A DNA stretch of 64,000 nt from Fimenecus sp045594885 (GTDB lineage Bacteria > Bacillota > Clostridia > Oscillospirales > Acutalibacteraceae), in NCBI GenBank assembly GCA_045594885.1, contig JAZNZJ010000026.1, forward strand, positions 1-64,000, read 5' to 3'. Below the pieces are notes generated by a model. That model was not told the origin of the DNA. It saw only the letters and a program-made list of their open reading frames with translations, and searched no databases. Made by a program: the position numbers and the translations under genes. Shown piece by piece: positions 36,239 to 44,501 of this stretch. How positions within the stretch are numbered: the first letter of the stretch is position 1; every line of letters starts with the position of its first letter.

Positions 36239-36757
36239 TTATTTCGCCGACTTGGGAGACATAAACATAAGCATTTGTCTGCCCTCAAGTTTTGCAGGCT
36301 TATCAACTGTTCCCATTTCAGAAACTGCATCAGCAAAACGTTCCATAATTCCGTTACCAAGATGTGCGTGAGCCATTTCACGACCTCTGAAACGAATTGA
36401 AACCTTTACTTTGTTACCTGATTTGAGGAACTTGATTGCGTGATTTACCTTTGTATCAAAGTCATGGGTATCAATGTTTACAGAAAGTCTGATTTCTTTT
36501 GTTTCAATAACCTTCTGATTTTTCTTTGCTTCTTTCTCTTTCTTTGCCTTGTCAAATCGGTACTTACCGTAGTCCATAATCTTACATACGGGTGGTTGTG
36601 CGTTTGGGGCAATTTTTACAAGGTCAAGGCTACGTTTTTCAGCCTCTTTAAGAGCATCTTTAGCAGACATAATGCCAAGCTGCTCACCGCTATCAGTAAT
36701 AACTCTGATTTCCTTGTCACGAATTTCTTCATTGATTTGCAATTCTTTGGTACTGAT
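36239..36757 (-). CDS. infC: Translation initiation factor IF-3, with AUC start codon
   Basis: A 172-aa factor that proofreads start codon and initiator tRNA on the 30S subunit. The N-terminal domain has QINEEIRDKEIRVI, the linker APNAQPPVCKIMDYGKYRF, and the C-terminal domain IRFRGREMAHAHLG. The family N-terminus (S-T-K-E-L-Q-I-N-E-E) reads from an ATC codon at 36757-36755, with GAGGTG exactly seven bases ahead (36770-36765). No in-frame ATG, GTG or TTG is as well placed; the TTG at 36742 has no SD. Rare starts (AUU, AUC, AUA) are known for infC and let IF-3 limit its own synthesis. Confidence 0.95.
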   Translation of the reverse strand: MSTKELQINEEIRDKEIRVITDSGEQLGIMSAKDALKEAEKRSLDLVKIAPNAQPPVCKIMDYGKYRFDKAKKEKEAKKNQKVIETKEIRLSVNIDTHDFDTKVNHAIKFLKSGNKVKVSIRFRGREMAHAHLGNGIMERFADAVSEMGTVDKPAKLEGRQMLMFMSPKSAK

Positions 36758-36774
36758 AAATAAACACCTCTTTA

Positions 36775-36901
36775 GCGAAATTTAAAAATGCGGACAGAAA
36801 TTCTGCCCGCACCATTACAAATCAAACTTAAAAGTTAAGTATTGACCAGCCAACTTAAAGTCGGTCAGGTGAGAACAAAAATCTGTTCTGCTTTATTTTG
36901 C
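36775..36901 (-). promoter_or_regulatory. Ribosomal protein L20-type leader with attenuator
   Basis: The roughly 140-nt leader of infC. From the predicted start near 36901 it contains GTTCTCACCTGACCGAC, a TTAAGTTGGCTGGTC segment and ACTTAACTTTTAAGTT, which can form alternative pairs. It ends with a terminator stem GCGGGCAGAA / TTCTGTCCGC (36810-36790) followed by ATTTTTAAA, before the SD of infC. This is the arrangement of the L20 leader of Firmicutes, in which L20 binding promotes termination. The call rests on position and layout, not on a covariance search. Confidence 0.7.
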
Positions 36902-36907
36902 TCTGTT

Positions 36908-36935
36908 ATTATAACACATTTTATTCGTTTGTCAA
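36908..36935 (-). promoter_or_regulatory. Strong promoter of the infC-rpmI-rplT operon
   Basis: Consensus TTGACA (36935-36930), 16-bp spacer, consensus TATAAT (36913-36908) on the minus strand. Confidence 0.85.
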
Positions 36936-36987
36936 CAATAAATTTAAAAATTTAATGTAAACCGTTCAAAATGATACTAAAACTTTC

Positions 36988-39039
36988 TTATTCTTCTCTG
37001 CGTTTAATTATAATTCCTGCGCCTGTTACCCCTGCACCGATAAGGGCTATTGCGGCAACTATGGGCACAATTGATGTATTCATACTGCTTGTATCAGGGT
37101 TTTCATTCTTTACATTCTCTTTTTTCTCTTCGTCTGTTGTGTTTTCATTTTTTGATGACGTAGTTTCGTCCCCGTTTCCTACTGTTGTGCTTTCGTCCAA
37201 AGTAGGCTCTTCAACTCTTTCCGTTGTAGTTTCTTCGTCATCATCAGGTGTTCTAAACTCATCAATCAAATAGTCAAATTTTTCTGCTTGAGCATCAGTA
37301 AGAGGAGTAAAGTTGATTACCTTATCAACATAGGTATATTGGGTATTCATAATTGAATATCTTATATTCACCGCAAACGGAGTTTCTGCACTATCAAAAT
37401 CATTGTTTTTTGCTTTGATTGTGGCAGTCTTACCCTGCACGACGGACATTCCACGGTCAAACTCAAAATCTATATCAGCACCCACTGCCTCGATTGACCA
37501 AATTTGAATATTTGATTCACCTGAAAGGTTTGTGATTTCAAGTGCAGTATCATTTGTTGAGTGATAGCCCGTGCTTGTGTTGTCAAAACGTGCATAAAGC
37601 ACTTCACCGGGATTCTGTGACAAATTGAATTGCGGATATTCCTTGCTTGAAAATACATTTTTAATATCGCCCCACAAGAAATCGTGCACAAGATTCTTTG
37701 TGTATGGGTCATGCATAATCATACCGTGACCTTGACCACGTACATACCATGTGCTGTCAGGCATAAAGCCCGTCGACGCATCTATGTCAAAATCGGGCGA
37801 AATGTGGTAGTGTGTCGGGTTAGCACAAACCGTACCCGCTTTTGTATAACCCTCGGGGAAAGTTTCACCTAAAGGCATACAGGTTGAACCCGATGAGAGA
37901 TATGTATCAATCAAAATATCCGAATTATATTTACCATTTACCGAATCATAGCCGTTACCGACAACATAGCCGATTCTCATACCGCTAACCTTGAGGTCAG
38001 AAAGCTTATTTGCAAGGTTTAAACCACCGTTTGATATATCATTGTGGTACTTTACTGTATCCTCATAAAGAGCACCGTTGTCTTGTGCGTTAAGACCTAC
38101 ATACTCAAGCGCATCTTCAAAATAATTATGAGGAACGAAGTCCCAGAGTGACGGAATAAGCACAATTCCCTCAAGCAAATCAGTATTCACAAGCGCACTG
38201 TTTACAACCTCAACGAGAAATTCGTCAAGAGTAAGGAGTTGAACAAGCCATTCCCAGTCTTTTTCATATTCAAAGCCGTGCTCTATGAATTTAATAACAT
38301 CTTCGAGGTTTGCATCTACATATTCACCAGTGAAAAATGAGCCTACTGCAGATGTACCGAGAGTTGCAGGGTCACCGAACATTGCACGTCTTACATCACC
38401 CTTATGACCATAGTAATAAAGGTAACTTGTGCCGTACTGACCACCATGGCTTAAACCATAAAGGTCAACCTGTTGCGCACCTGTGATTGCCTTAACTTCT
38501 TGAATATATGCATCAAGGTCTGCCGCAGAATTCACCTGACTCTGTCGCCAGTCCTGAGTAAATCCGAAAACATTCTCTGCTCCCACTTCTGCAATTGCCA
38601 TTTCAGCAACTACTGCCTCGGGAATATACTCCTCCATACCGTTTTCAATAAGGGTTGATGCACGTGTAGCCGCAGCACCGCTTGGGTATGGCACAAGATT
38701 ATTCTTTGATGTGCCGTCGGGGTACATTTCAAGAGGTGCAAAATAGTCTTGCAGCACGTCAACAATTGCGTCCCCAAGTTGATTTTGATTAAGAGTAACA
38801 TCAGCAAATAATCCCAAAATTTTATTGCCTATATCATCAAAATTCAAAGGCCAAGCAAGTTGAACTTCGCCGTCAACAAAAATAGGGTCACCATTTTCGT
38901 CAGCATATGCAAGACTTGGTCCTGAATAACCTTGAAGAATAACAATGGGTACTTTTTCTTCTTCCTGTGCCACAACACCAATTGACATTACAGAAAAAAG
39001 CATAAGTGCCGAAAGCATTATTGCCAATACCTTTTTCAT
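36988..39039 (-). CDS. Surface-anchored alpha/beta-hydrolase (lipase/LCAT-like)
   Basis: A 683-aa exported hydrolase. A signal peptide (about 1-25, MKKVLAIML...VVAQ) is followed by an alpha/beta-hydrolase domain opening with VPIVILQGYSG and carrying the nucleophile elbow G-x-S-x-G as YGLSHGGQYGTSYL (about 195-208). A candidate catalytic His lies in RGQGHGMIMHDP (about 450). A beta domain follows, then a Thr/Glu/Asp-rich linker (about 600-650) and a C-terminal transmembrane helix with a KRREE tail. There is no LPxTG. The start at 39039 has AGGGGA ahead; the upstream frame (to 39078) is not used. It has its own promoter. Confidence 0.8.
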   Translation of the reverse strand: MKKVLAIMLSALMLFSVMSIGVVAQEEEKVPIVILQGYSGPSLAYADENGDPIFVDGEVQLAWPLNFDDIGNKILGLFADVTLNQNQLGDAIVDVLQDYFAPLEMYPDGTSKNNLVPYPSGAAATRASTLIENGMEEYIPEAVVAEMAIAEVGAENVFGFTQDWRQSQVNSAADLDAYIQEVKAITGAQQVDLYGLSHGGQYGTSYLYYYGHKGDVRRAMFGDPATLGTSAVGSFFTGEYVDANLEDVIKFIEHGFEYEKDWEWLVQLLTLDEFLVEVVNSALVNTDLLEGIVLIPSLWDFVPHNYFEDALEYVGLNAQDNGALYEDTVKYHNDISNGGLNLANKLSDLKVSGMRIGYVVGNGYDSVNGKYNSDILIDTYLSSGSTCMPLGETFPEGYTKAGTVCANPTHYHISPDFDIDASTGFMPDSTWYVRGQGHGMIMHDPYTKNLVHDFLWGDIKNVFSSKEYPQFNLSQNPGEVLYARFDNTSTGYHSTNDTALEITNLSGESNIQIWSIEAVGADIDFEFDRGMSVVQGKTATIKAKNNDFDSAETPFAVNIRYSIMNTQYTYVDKVINFTPLTDAQAEKFDYLIDEFRTPDDDEETTTERVEEPTLDESTTVGNGDETTSSKNENTTDEEKKENVKNENPDTSSMNTSIVPIVAAIALIGAGVTGAGIIIKRREE

Positions 39040-39080
39040 AACAATTCCCCTTTTCAAATATATAAAATATAACCACATTT

Positions 39081-39109
39081 ATTTTACACCTCTAAAAAAG
39101 AAAAATCAA
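39081..39109 (-). promoter_or_regulatory. Promoter of the lipase-like gene
   Basis: TTGATT (39109-39104), 17-bp spacer, TAAAAT (39086-39081), lying directly after the terminator of the preceding gene. Confidence 0.6.
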
Positions 39110-39115
39110 TAAAAT

Positions 39116-39140
39116 AGCGGTACTCAAAACGAGTACCGCT
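39116..39140 (-). terminator. Intrinsic terminator after the lipoprotein gene
   Basis: Perfect 10-bp stem AGCGGTACTC / GAGTACCGCT with loop of five, followed on the transcript by ATTTTATT. Confidence 0.85.
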
Positions 39141-39177
39141 GTAAAAATATTCACTTCAAATTTGTGAAAAATCACAA

Positions 39178-40401
39178 TTATTCAGCCTTATCCTCTAAAT
39201 TCCAACCGAAGTTGTATGTAAGTGAAGATGTGCAGGGGAATTCAACAACAACTGTGCCATATTTTGCAAGAGCACCCGCAAATGTAACGTTTGCGGTAAT
39301 AACCATATTCTTTTCGTATGTTGCATATGTCATCTGGTCATTAACTGCATTAAAGCCTGCAGAAATTTTACAAGGATTAAAAGCGATTTCAAATGAATTT
39401 ACCTTGAGATAGTTTTCTGCAACCTTGAACTGCTCTAAAATTCCGTCTTTTTCACGAACTGTAAATGCTTTTTTAACACTTGCTTCTTCGGGATTTACCG
39501 CAATATTAATTGTTCTGTAAATTTCTGACGGAACAAAAATGTATTCGCCCTCAAGCTCACCCTCTGTATATTCGGCATTGTTACCATCTTCGTCAAGGTC
39601 GTGAACATAGGTATAAGTGAGTGAGGTGTAAACAGGCGGTGTTACAATACCTGTTTTTTGGTTTGTGTCTGTATAGAGGTCTGCAAGTGTGAGCGTACTT
39701 GCAGTTTTTTCGCCAAGAGGATAAATGATATTTGTTTTATCTTGAACAAAATCTACATTTTTCATTTCCTCTTCTAACTCTACAAGGCTATAGTTCATAA
39801 GGAATGCACCTATGTTCTGTAAAGCCATATCAGAATAAAGACGGAATGCTGCACGAAGTTCAGGCTGATTATCAAGAAGATTTCCTTCTGTATCTTTGAA
39901 GAATACTGTAACCTTGCTATAATCTACAGAACCGTCTTCGTTAGTGCCTTCGCTACCGCCGTGGTTAATCCAGAAATTCTCGTTATAATAAACATAAGCA
40001 TTTTCATTTGATTTAGCATCATTGATGCTATTATTGAAATAATCAAGAATCGCCTGTTGGTTTGATGTAAAAGCAGCCATTTCTTCATCAGAAATAAGTG
40101 CAATTATATTTGCAAAATAATCTTTATCGCCGAATTTTGAAACAAGTTCATAATAAGAAAGTTGAACTGTACGACTGTCAAGTTTTTTATTTGTGTTTTC
40201 AAAAAGAGTCGCAAGCTGGTCGCCGGGAAGCACATTTTTAAGGTCACCGTAAGTAAATGTAAAGTTTACATCTTTAAGGTCTGTTTTCACTGCAACGGCT
40301 TCAGGCTTTTCAACATCAGAAACTCCACAACCTGCAAAAGTTGACACCATCATAACCGCAACAAGAATGATGCCCACAATTTTCATAACATTCTTTTTCA
40401 T
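39178..40401 (-). CDS. Lipoprotein of unknown function
   Basis: A 407-aa protein with a lipoprotein signal peptide; the lipobox is STFAGC (Cys about residue 25). The mature part is rich in acidic and aromatic residues, begins with VNFTFTYGDLKNVLPGDQLA and ends in a beta-rich segment with YGTVVVEFPCTSSLTYNF. No domain is recognised. It follows the M28 peptidase gene by 31 bp and is probably co-transcribed with it. It should be tethered to the outer face of the membrane. Confidence 0.75.
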   Translation of the reverse strand: MKKNVMKIVGIILVAVMMVSTFAGCGVSDVEKPEAVAVKTDLKDVNFTFTYGDLKNVLPGDQLATLFENTNKKLDSRTVQLSYYELVSKFGDKDYFANIIALISDEEMAAFTSNQQAILDYFNNSINDAKSNENAYVYYNENFWINHGGSEGTNEDGSVDYSKVTVFFKDTEGNLLDNQPELRAAFRLYSDMALQNIGAFLMNYSLVELEEEMKNVDFVQDKTNIIYPLGEKTASTLTLADLYTDTNQKTGIVTPPVYTSLTYTYVHDLDEDGNNAEYTEGELEGEYIFVPSEIYRTINIAVNPEEASVKKAFTVREKDGILEQFKVAENYLKVNSFEIAFNPCKISAGFNAVNDQMTYATYEKNMVITANVTFAGALAKYGTVVVEFPCTSSLTYNFGWNLEDKAE

Positions 40402-40432
40402 TTATCTTTTCCCCTTTCGGTGAATTACTGTA

Positions 40433-41701
40433 TCAATATTGGTCCTTGAGCCCTTGCTCATCAAAAAGGAACACGGTTTCAAGAACAACTTTGAGAGAAT
40501 CCTCAATAGTTTTCATTTCAAGAATATCTGCCTTGTCATCACGAGTATGATAATATCTTGCGGGAGCAGGGTCCATAGATGTAAAGGCAACTGATTTAAT
40601 TCCGCCCTGTTGCATTGCAGCAGCATCGGTTGAACCCAATGGTGTAGTTGTGAAATTTACGGGAACGCCTGCATTTTCTGCACCTTTTTTCATCAATGCA
40701 CAAGCCTGTTTATCAAGTGCTACGGTTGCGGTCATATCCTTTGTAACCACACCCATAAAATCATAGTCACGAAGTGTATCAAGAGCCACGAAAACAGTTT
40801 CTACACCGTCGTTTTTAAATTCATCACCGTGAGCCTCTGCAAATGCCTTTGAGCCTCGAAGACCTTCTTCCTCAGCACCTACTGACATTGCTACAACCTC
40901 TGTGTTTTCAAATCGAATTTCATTGTTTCTCAAATAAAGCAGTACAGCCATTGAAACAAATACACCTGTAAGGTCATCGTTTGCACCGTCAACAACGAGC
41001 TTCCAATTGACAAAGAACATTACAGACGCTAAAAAGGGAATTGTAACTACCTGTAAAATCAATGGAACAAGTTGAAGTTGACTACTGTCAACATAAAAGC
41101 CAAATACGGAAAGCACAAGAGTTATAAGAAGACTCAACACTGCACCTACAACAACCGTTGTAACAAGCTTTGGCCCACCCAAATAAGTGTATCGCCATTC
41201 ATAAGCAGTATCCATATGGCCGCCTATGATAATTCTTCTCTTTGTTTCACCACTTGCTTTTCTTGTACATATTACATTGCTTGATTCAGCCTTTTTAAAG
41301 AATGGGTCAAGCACTTTTTTGTATAAAAGAAATTCACCAACAAGGAATACAACAGCAACGAGTGTAAGTACTAAAGAAATTATATGAAAAATACCTGCAG
41401 CTACGGGGATTGCACCTGTATATGCCACAATTCCTAGAATTGCCGCAACCAGTGCCAACACACCGTCAATTGTTACCCAACTCATAAAAGCCTTGGGACT
41501 TAATGTGAATTTTTCTCTCTTGACTTCATCGGCAATAGGTGTCATCAATTTTTCAATATAATCTTGACCCTTTTCTTCACCCTCAAAGCCTGCGGCTCTT
41601 GGCCCTATTTCTTTACATACTTTTTTTATCTCTCTAACTGCAAAATTAGAGCATTCACGTACTTTTGAAGCATAATGTGTATGACTCTCATAAGCTTTCA
41701 T
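40433..41701 (-). CDS. Membrane-embedded M28-family metallopeptidase
   Basis: A 422-aa M28 aminopeptidase-like protein. All zinc ligands and catalytic residues expected can be placed: GGHMDTAYEW (His, about 160), DGANDDLTG (Asp, about 240), GAEEEGLRGS (Glu, about 275), VALDTLRDY (Asp, about 302) and RYYHTRDDKAD (His, about 385). Two hydrophobic blocks (about 72-125 and 175-230) interrupt the fold before and between the ligands, suggesting a peptidase domain built around transmembrane helices. The start ATG 41701 has GGAGGTC ahead; the frame up to 41734 is not needed. It is transcribed divergently from the M15-family gene. Confidence 0.82.
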   Translation of the reverse strand: MKAYESHTHYASKVRECSNFAVREIKKVCKEIGPRAAGFEGEEKGQDYIEKLMTPIADEVKREKFTLSPKAFMSWVTIDGVLALVAAILGIVAYTGAIPVAAGIFHIISLVLTLVAVVFLVGEFLLYKKVLDPFFKKAESSNVICTRKASGETKRRIIIGGHMDTAYEWRYTYLGGPKLVTTVVVGAVLSLLITLVLSVFGFYVDSSQLQLVPLILQVVTIPFLASVMFFVNWKLVVDGANDDLTGVFVSMAVLLYLRNNEIRFENTEVVAMSVGAEEEGLRGSKAFAEAHGDEFKNDGVETVFVALDTLRDYDFMGVVTKDMTATVALDKQACALMKKGAENAGVPVNFTTTPLGSTDAAAMQQGGIKSVAFTSMDPAPARYYHTRDDKADILEMKTIEDSLKVVLETVFLFDEQGLKDQY

Positions 41702-41749
41702 ACTGTGACCTCCACAAGTGGCATAAAATACCACACTATATTCTTTAAC

Positions 41750-41778
41750 ATTGTACCATACTTTTTTTATTTAGTCAC
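41750..41778 (-). promoter_or_regulatory. Probable promoter of the M28 peptidase gene
   Basis: GTGACT (41778-41773), 17-bp spacer, TACAAT (41755-41750) on the minus strand. Confidence 0.5.
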
Positions 41779-41804
41779 TACAAATTTTAAAAATTTTAGA
41801 AATA

Positions 41805-41855
41805 TTGACATCGTGACAAAAAAATAATAAACTATATTACATAATAATATAGTTT
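41805..41855 (+). promoter_or_regulatory. Promoter with overlapping 10-bp inverted repeat
   Basis: TTGACA (41805-41810), 17-bp spacer, TAAACT (41828-41833). A perfect inverted repeat AAACTATATT-N7-AATATAGTTT (41829-41855) covers the -10 and the likely start point, as an operator would. The ATG follows at 41869 with AAGGA as SD. The repressor, if any, is unknown. Confidence 0.55.
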
Positions 41856-41868
41856 AAGGATTTTATAT

Positions 41869-42729
41869 ATGAAAAAATTGCAGTTAAAAATTAAAATGTT
41901 TTTATTAGCATTGCTTATTCTTACTCTCAGCGTTCTTATTGTTCTCTACGTGGCTTTTTGTCGTGATGGCAATTACAACTCGGTTGAAATTACACAACGT
42001 ACAGAAACCACCACACAAGCACCTGAAGCAACGACGGACGATGTTTCTGCACCTGAAGAAGATTTAACCGTAACCGAGGCAGAAAGCACCACTATACCTG
42101 AAGAAAGCACAACTCAACCTCTAGTTATATGGCAGAGCTATAAACCCGCAGAAAATCTTGCAACTGAAAATTGGGCTCTTACTTTAATCAATAAAGATTT
42201 TCCCCTTGATAAAACATACTCGCCCACACTTGCCCCTGTGATTGAAGGAAGTTCAATTACTGCCGACACCCGTGTTGCAGAAGAATTCAAAAAAATGTAT
42301 GCGGACGCACAAACCGCAGGCTTTGTTCTCACACCATATTCAGGATATTGCAGTTATCAAAGACAGCAAACAAACTACAATAACAAGGTTCAAGCCTTTA
42401 TTCTTCAAGGTATGGCCGAGGATGAAGCAAAACAGAATGCAGAAAAAAGAATTGAACCTGCAGGTTGTAGCGAAAACGGTGCGGGACTCAGTATTGACAT
42501 AATAAGTGCAAGTGCAGGTTTTGCGTCAACAAAAGAATATGAGTGGCTTACACAAAATGCTCATAATTATGGTTTTATTCTTCGATACCCCAGTGATAAG
42601 ACCGAAATAACGGGAATGATTTATCAGCCATGGCACTGGCGTTATGTGGGCGTTGAAGCCGCAACTGAAATGAAATCAGGCAATTTATGTTTAGAAGAAT
42701 ATCTTAAAGTTACTAAAACTGAAAATTAA
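41869..42729 (+). CDS. M15-family (VanY/DacY-like) D,D-carboxypeptidase homolog with altered zinc site
   Basis: A 286-aa protein with an N-terminal membrane anchor (about 9-28), a Thr/Glu-rich linker (about 40-85) and a D-Ala-D-Ala carboxypeptidase domain (about 90-286). It has the YSGYCSYQRQ block (the Y-R-S-Y-x-x-Q equivalent, about 158) and PWHWRYVG (about 256-263, third zinc ligand His and Arg). In the S-E-H-x-x-G-x-x-x-D block it reads SENGAGLSIDI (about 201-211), so the first zinc-binding His is Asn (codon AAC) while the Asp remains. Activity may be lost or altered. A regulatory inverted repeat overlaps its promoter. Confidence 0.82.
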   Translation: MKKLQLKIKMFLLALLILTLSVLIVLYVAFCRDGNYNSVEITQRTETTTQAPEATTDDVSAPEEDLTVTEAESTTIPEESTTQPLVIWQSYKPAENLATENWALTLINKDFPLDKTYSPTLAPVIEGSSITADTRVAEEFKKMYADAQTAGFVLTPYSGYCSYQRQQTNYNNKVQAFILQGMAEDEAKQNAEKRIEPAGCSENGAGLSIDIISASAGFASTKEYEWLTQNAHNYGFILRYPSDKTEITGMIYQPWHWRYVGVEAATEMKSGNLCLEEYLKVTKTEN

Positions 42730-42743
42730 TTATCAAATATTTA

Positions 42744-42771
42744 ATGCGGAGTTAATAGCTCCGCATTTTTT
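42744..42771 (+). terminator. Intrinsic terminator after the M15-family gene
   Basis: ATGCGGAG-TTAATA-type loop-CTCCGCAT stem followed by TTTTTT. Confidence 0.85.
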
Positions 42772-42780
42772 GCATTTAAA

Positions 42781-42803
42781 AAGCCACTCACGAGGAGTGG
42801 CTT
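42781..42803 (-). terminator. Intrinsic terminator of the surface-protein operon
   Basis: AAGCCACTC / GAGTGGCTT stem, transcript followed by TTTTTAAA. It is the first convincing terminator after the promoter at 56459-56487. Confidence 0.85.
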
Positions 42804-42823
42804 TAATTATTTAAAATATTAGA

Positions 42824-44452
42824 TTAGATTGCGGGCTGTTCTTCCTCTTCTTCATCATCCTTCTTGCGTTTAAAGAGGATTATGATGAATAAGAACAAGC
42901 TAAGCACCATTGTCAGACCTAATGTAACGGGGTTTTGGAACAAATCTGCAAGAGTATCTGGGTTAGGTATAATCGGTACGTCCTTTTTAGGTCCGCCGAT
43001 TGTAATAATAACACCGTCGTTATCTTTATCTTTGTCACCACCGTCATAATCATCTATATGACCATCGCCGTCTTTATCAGGGTCCTTATCATCAGGAATT
43101 CCGTCATTATCGTCATCGGGGTCGGTAACATCGGGGTCGCCGTCACCATCAGTATCGACGTCGGGGTGGTCGGGGTCATCCTTATCGGGAATACCGTCGC
43201 CATCATCGTCGTCATCTTTGTCATCGGGGATTCCGTCATCATCCTTGTCATCATCGGGGATTATTTCGCCATCGGGAAGCCCATCGTTGTCATCATCGTC
43301 ATCTTCACTGTCGAGAATACCATCACCGTCTGTGTCACGTTCGGGACTATCTGGGTCGTCCTTATCAAGAATGCCGTCATTGTCATCGTCGTCATCCTCA
43401 TTGTCGGGGATGCCGTCGTTGTCGTCATCGTCATCTACCTTGTCAGGAGTGCCGTCACCGTCTGTATCACGGTCGGGATGGTCAGGGTCATCCTTATCGG
43501 GAATGCCGTCATTGTCGTCATCGTCATCCTTATCATCGGGGATGCCGTCATTGTCGTCATCGTCGTCATTTCTGTCAGGAATACCGTCATCGTCTGTATC
43601 TCGATTAGGGTGGTCAGGGTCATCCTCATCCGGAATTCCATCGCCGTCATCATCGGGGTCAGGAATTATATCATCATTGTCACCATCGGGGTCAACATCT
43701 CCGGGATTATCAGGGTCACCGGGGTCAGTTTTGTCCGGGTCTTGGTCCGGAATTCCATTACCGTCGTTATCTACAATGTGAAAATCAAGATAAATAACCT
43801 TTGTTCCCTCAGGAACAAGAACTACCTGTGTGCCGTCCGATGCCTCTGTAAGAGTAATTTCATCAACTTCATCTGTAAATTCAACAACAAATGCTGTGTT
43901 TGAAAGCACTTTGTCATCTTTTGCGATTGTAACGAAATGCTTTCCTTCAGAAATGTCTTCAACCTTGTAACGACCGTCATCATCAGTAGTAGCAGTTGCA
44001 CTACCAAAATCAAAGCTCATAGTAGCATCTTTAAGCTCTTTGTCGCCTAAATACACGGTACCTTCCATATCAGCCTTTTGGCAATCATCATTGGGGTCGT
44101 CCGAACATTTTTTAAAGGTAACATCAACATTAGTATCAGTAACAATATCACTGATTTTCAGATTTCCGTTGACATATTCATCTGTAACATCAACACCATT
44201 TACAGTAATGGAATCTAAATGATAACCATTTTCTGTAAAGACGCCAAGGTCGATTTCACCAAATCTGTCAATTTTAAATTGTGTTCCGTCAGCACATATT
44301 TTGCCGTTAACAAGAACAAAACCACCGTCGTTGTAATTGATTGTTACATTGTGTTCAAATGGCACAACTGTACCAATCTGTGTTGCAAAACTGGGAATAG
44401 CCGTAGCTATGAGCATTGCAATAACAACAACAATACTAAATACTTTTTTCAA
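42824..44452 (-). CDS. Asp-rich, thrombospondin-3-like calcium-binding membrane protein
   Basis: A 542-aa exported protein and the last gene of the surface operon. Parts: signal peptide (about 1-23); a beta domain (about 25-110); a carboxypeptidase-regulatory-like beta domain (about 128-205, DATMSFDFGSATATTDDDGRY); about 250 residues of D-x-D-x-D-G repeats such as DDDNDGIPD and DTDGDGIPD, each a calcium-binding turn of the thrombospondin type 3 kind; then a transmembrane helix (about 505-527) and KRKKDDEEEEE. The repeats should form a calcium-stiffened stalk. There is no sortase motif. The stalk-coding DNA is a long imperfect tandem repeat. Confidence 0.82.
   Translation of the reverse strand: MKKVFSIVVVIAMLIATAIPSFATQIGTVVPFEHNVTINYNDGGFVLVNGKICADGTQFKIDRFGEIDLGVFTENGYHLDSITVNGVDVTDEYVNGNLKISDIVTDTNVDVTFKKCSDDPNDDCQKADMEGTVYLGDKELKDATMSFDFGSATATTDDDGRYKVEDISEGKHFVTIAKDDKVLSNTAFVVEFTDEVDEITLTEASDGTQVVLVPEGTKVIYLDFHIVDNDGNGIPDQDPDKTDPGDPDNPGDVDPDGDNDDIIPDPDDDGDGIPDEDDPDHPNRDTDDDGIPDRNDDDDDNDGIPDDKDDDDDNDGIPDKDDPDHPDRDTDGDGTPDKVDDDDDNDGIPDNEDDDDDNDGILDKDDPDSPERDTDGDGILDSEDDDDDNDGLPDGEIIPDDDKDDDGIPDDKDDDDDGDGIPDKDDPDHPDVDTDGDGDPDVTDPDDDNDGIPDDKDPDKDGDGHIDDYDGGDKDKDNDGVIITIGGPKKDVPIIPNPDTLADLFQNPVTLGLTMVLSLFLFIIILFKRKKDDEEEEEQPAI
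43075..43680. repeat. Imperfect tandem DNA repeat coding for Asp-rich calcium loops
   Basis: Repeats of GTCATCATCGTC/GGGGATGCCGTC type with a period of multiples of 3 (about 24-39 bp), all in frame with the minus-strand gene. Array length may vary between strains by slippage. The serine-rich and hydrophobic frames on the other strand are by-products. Confidence 0.75.
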
Positions 44453-44501
44453 TGAAATCCACCTCCTTGAAAAATTTTTACCAAATCAACACGGAGGTCG
44501 A

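Noticed and set aside
43075..43680. Regular short repeats that could suggest a CRISPR array
   Set aside because: The repeats are in frame, have no unique spacers of constant length and code for Asp-rich calcium loops; there are no cas genes.
43218..43781. Long plus-strand open frames (Ser-rich and Val/Ile-rich) over the Asp-rich gene
   Set aside because: They are mirror frames of the low-complexity repeat, lack a good SD and are opposite to a gene with signal peptide and anchor.
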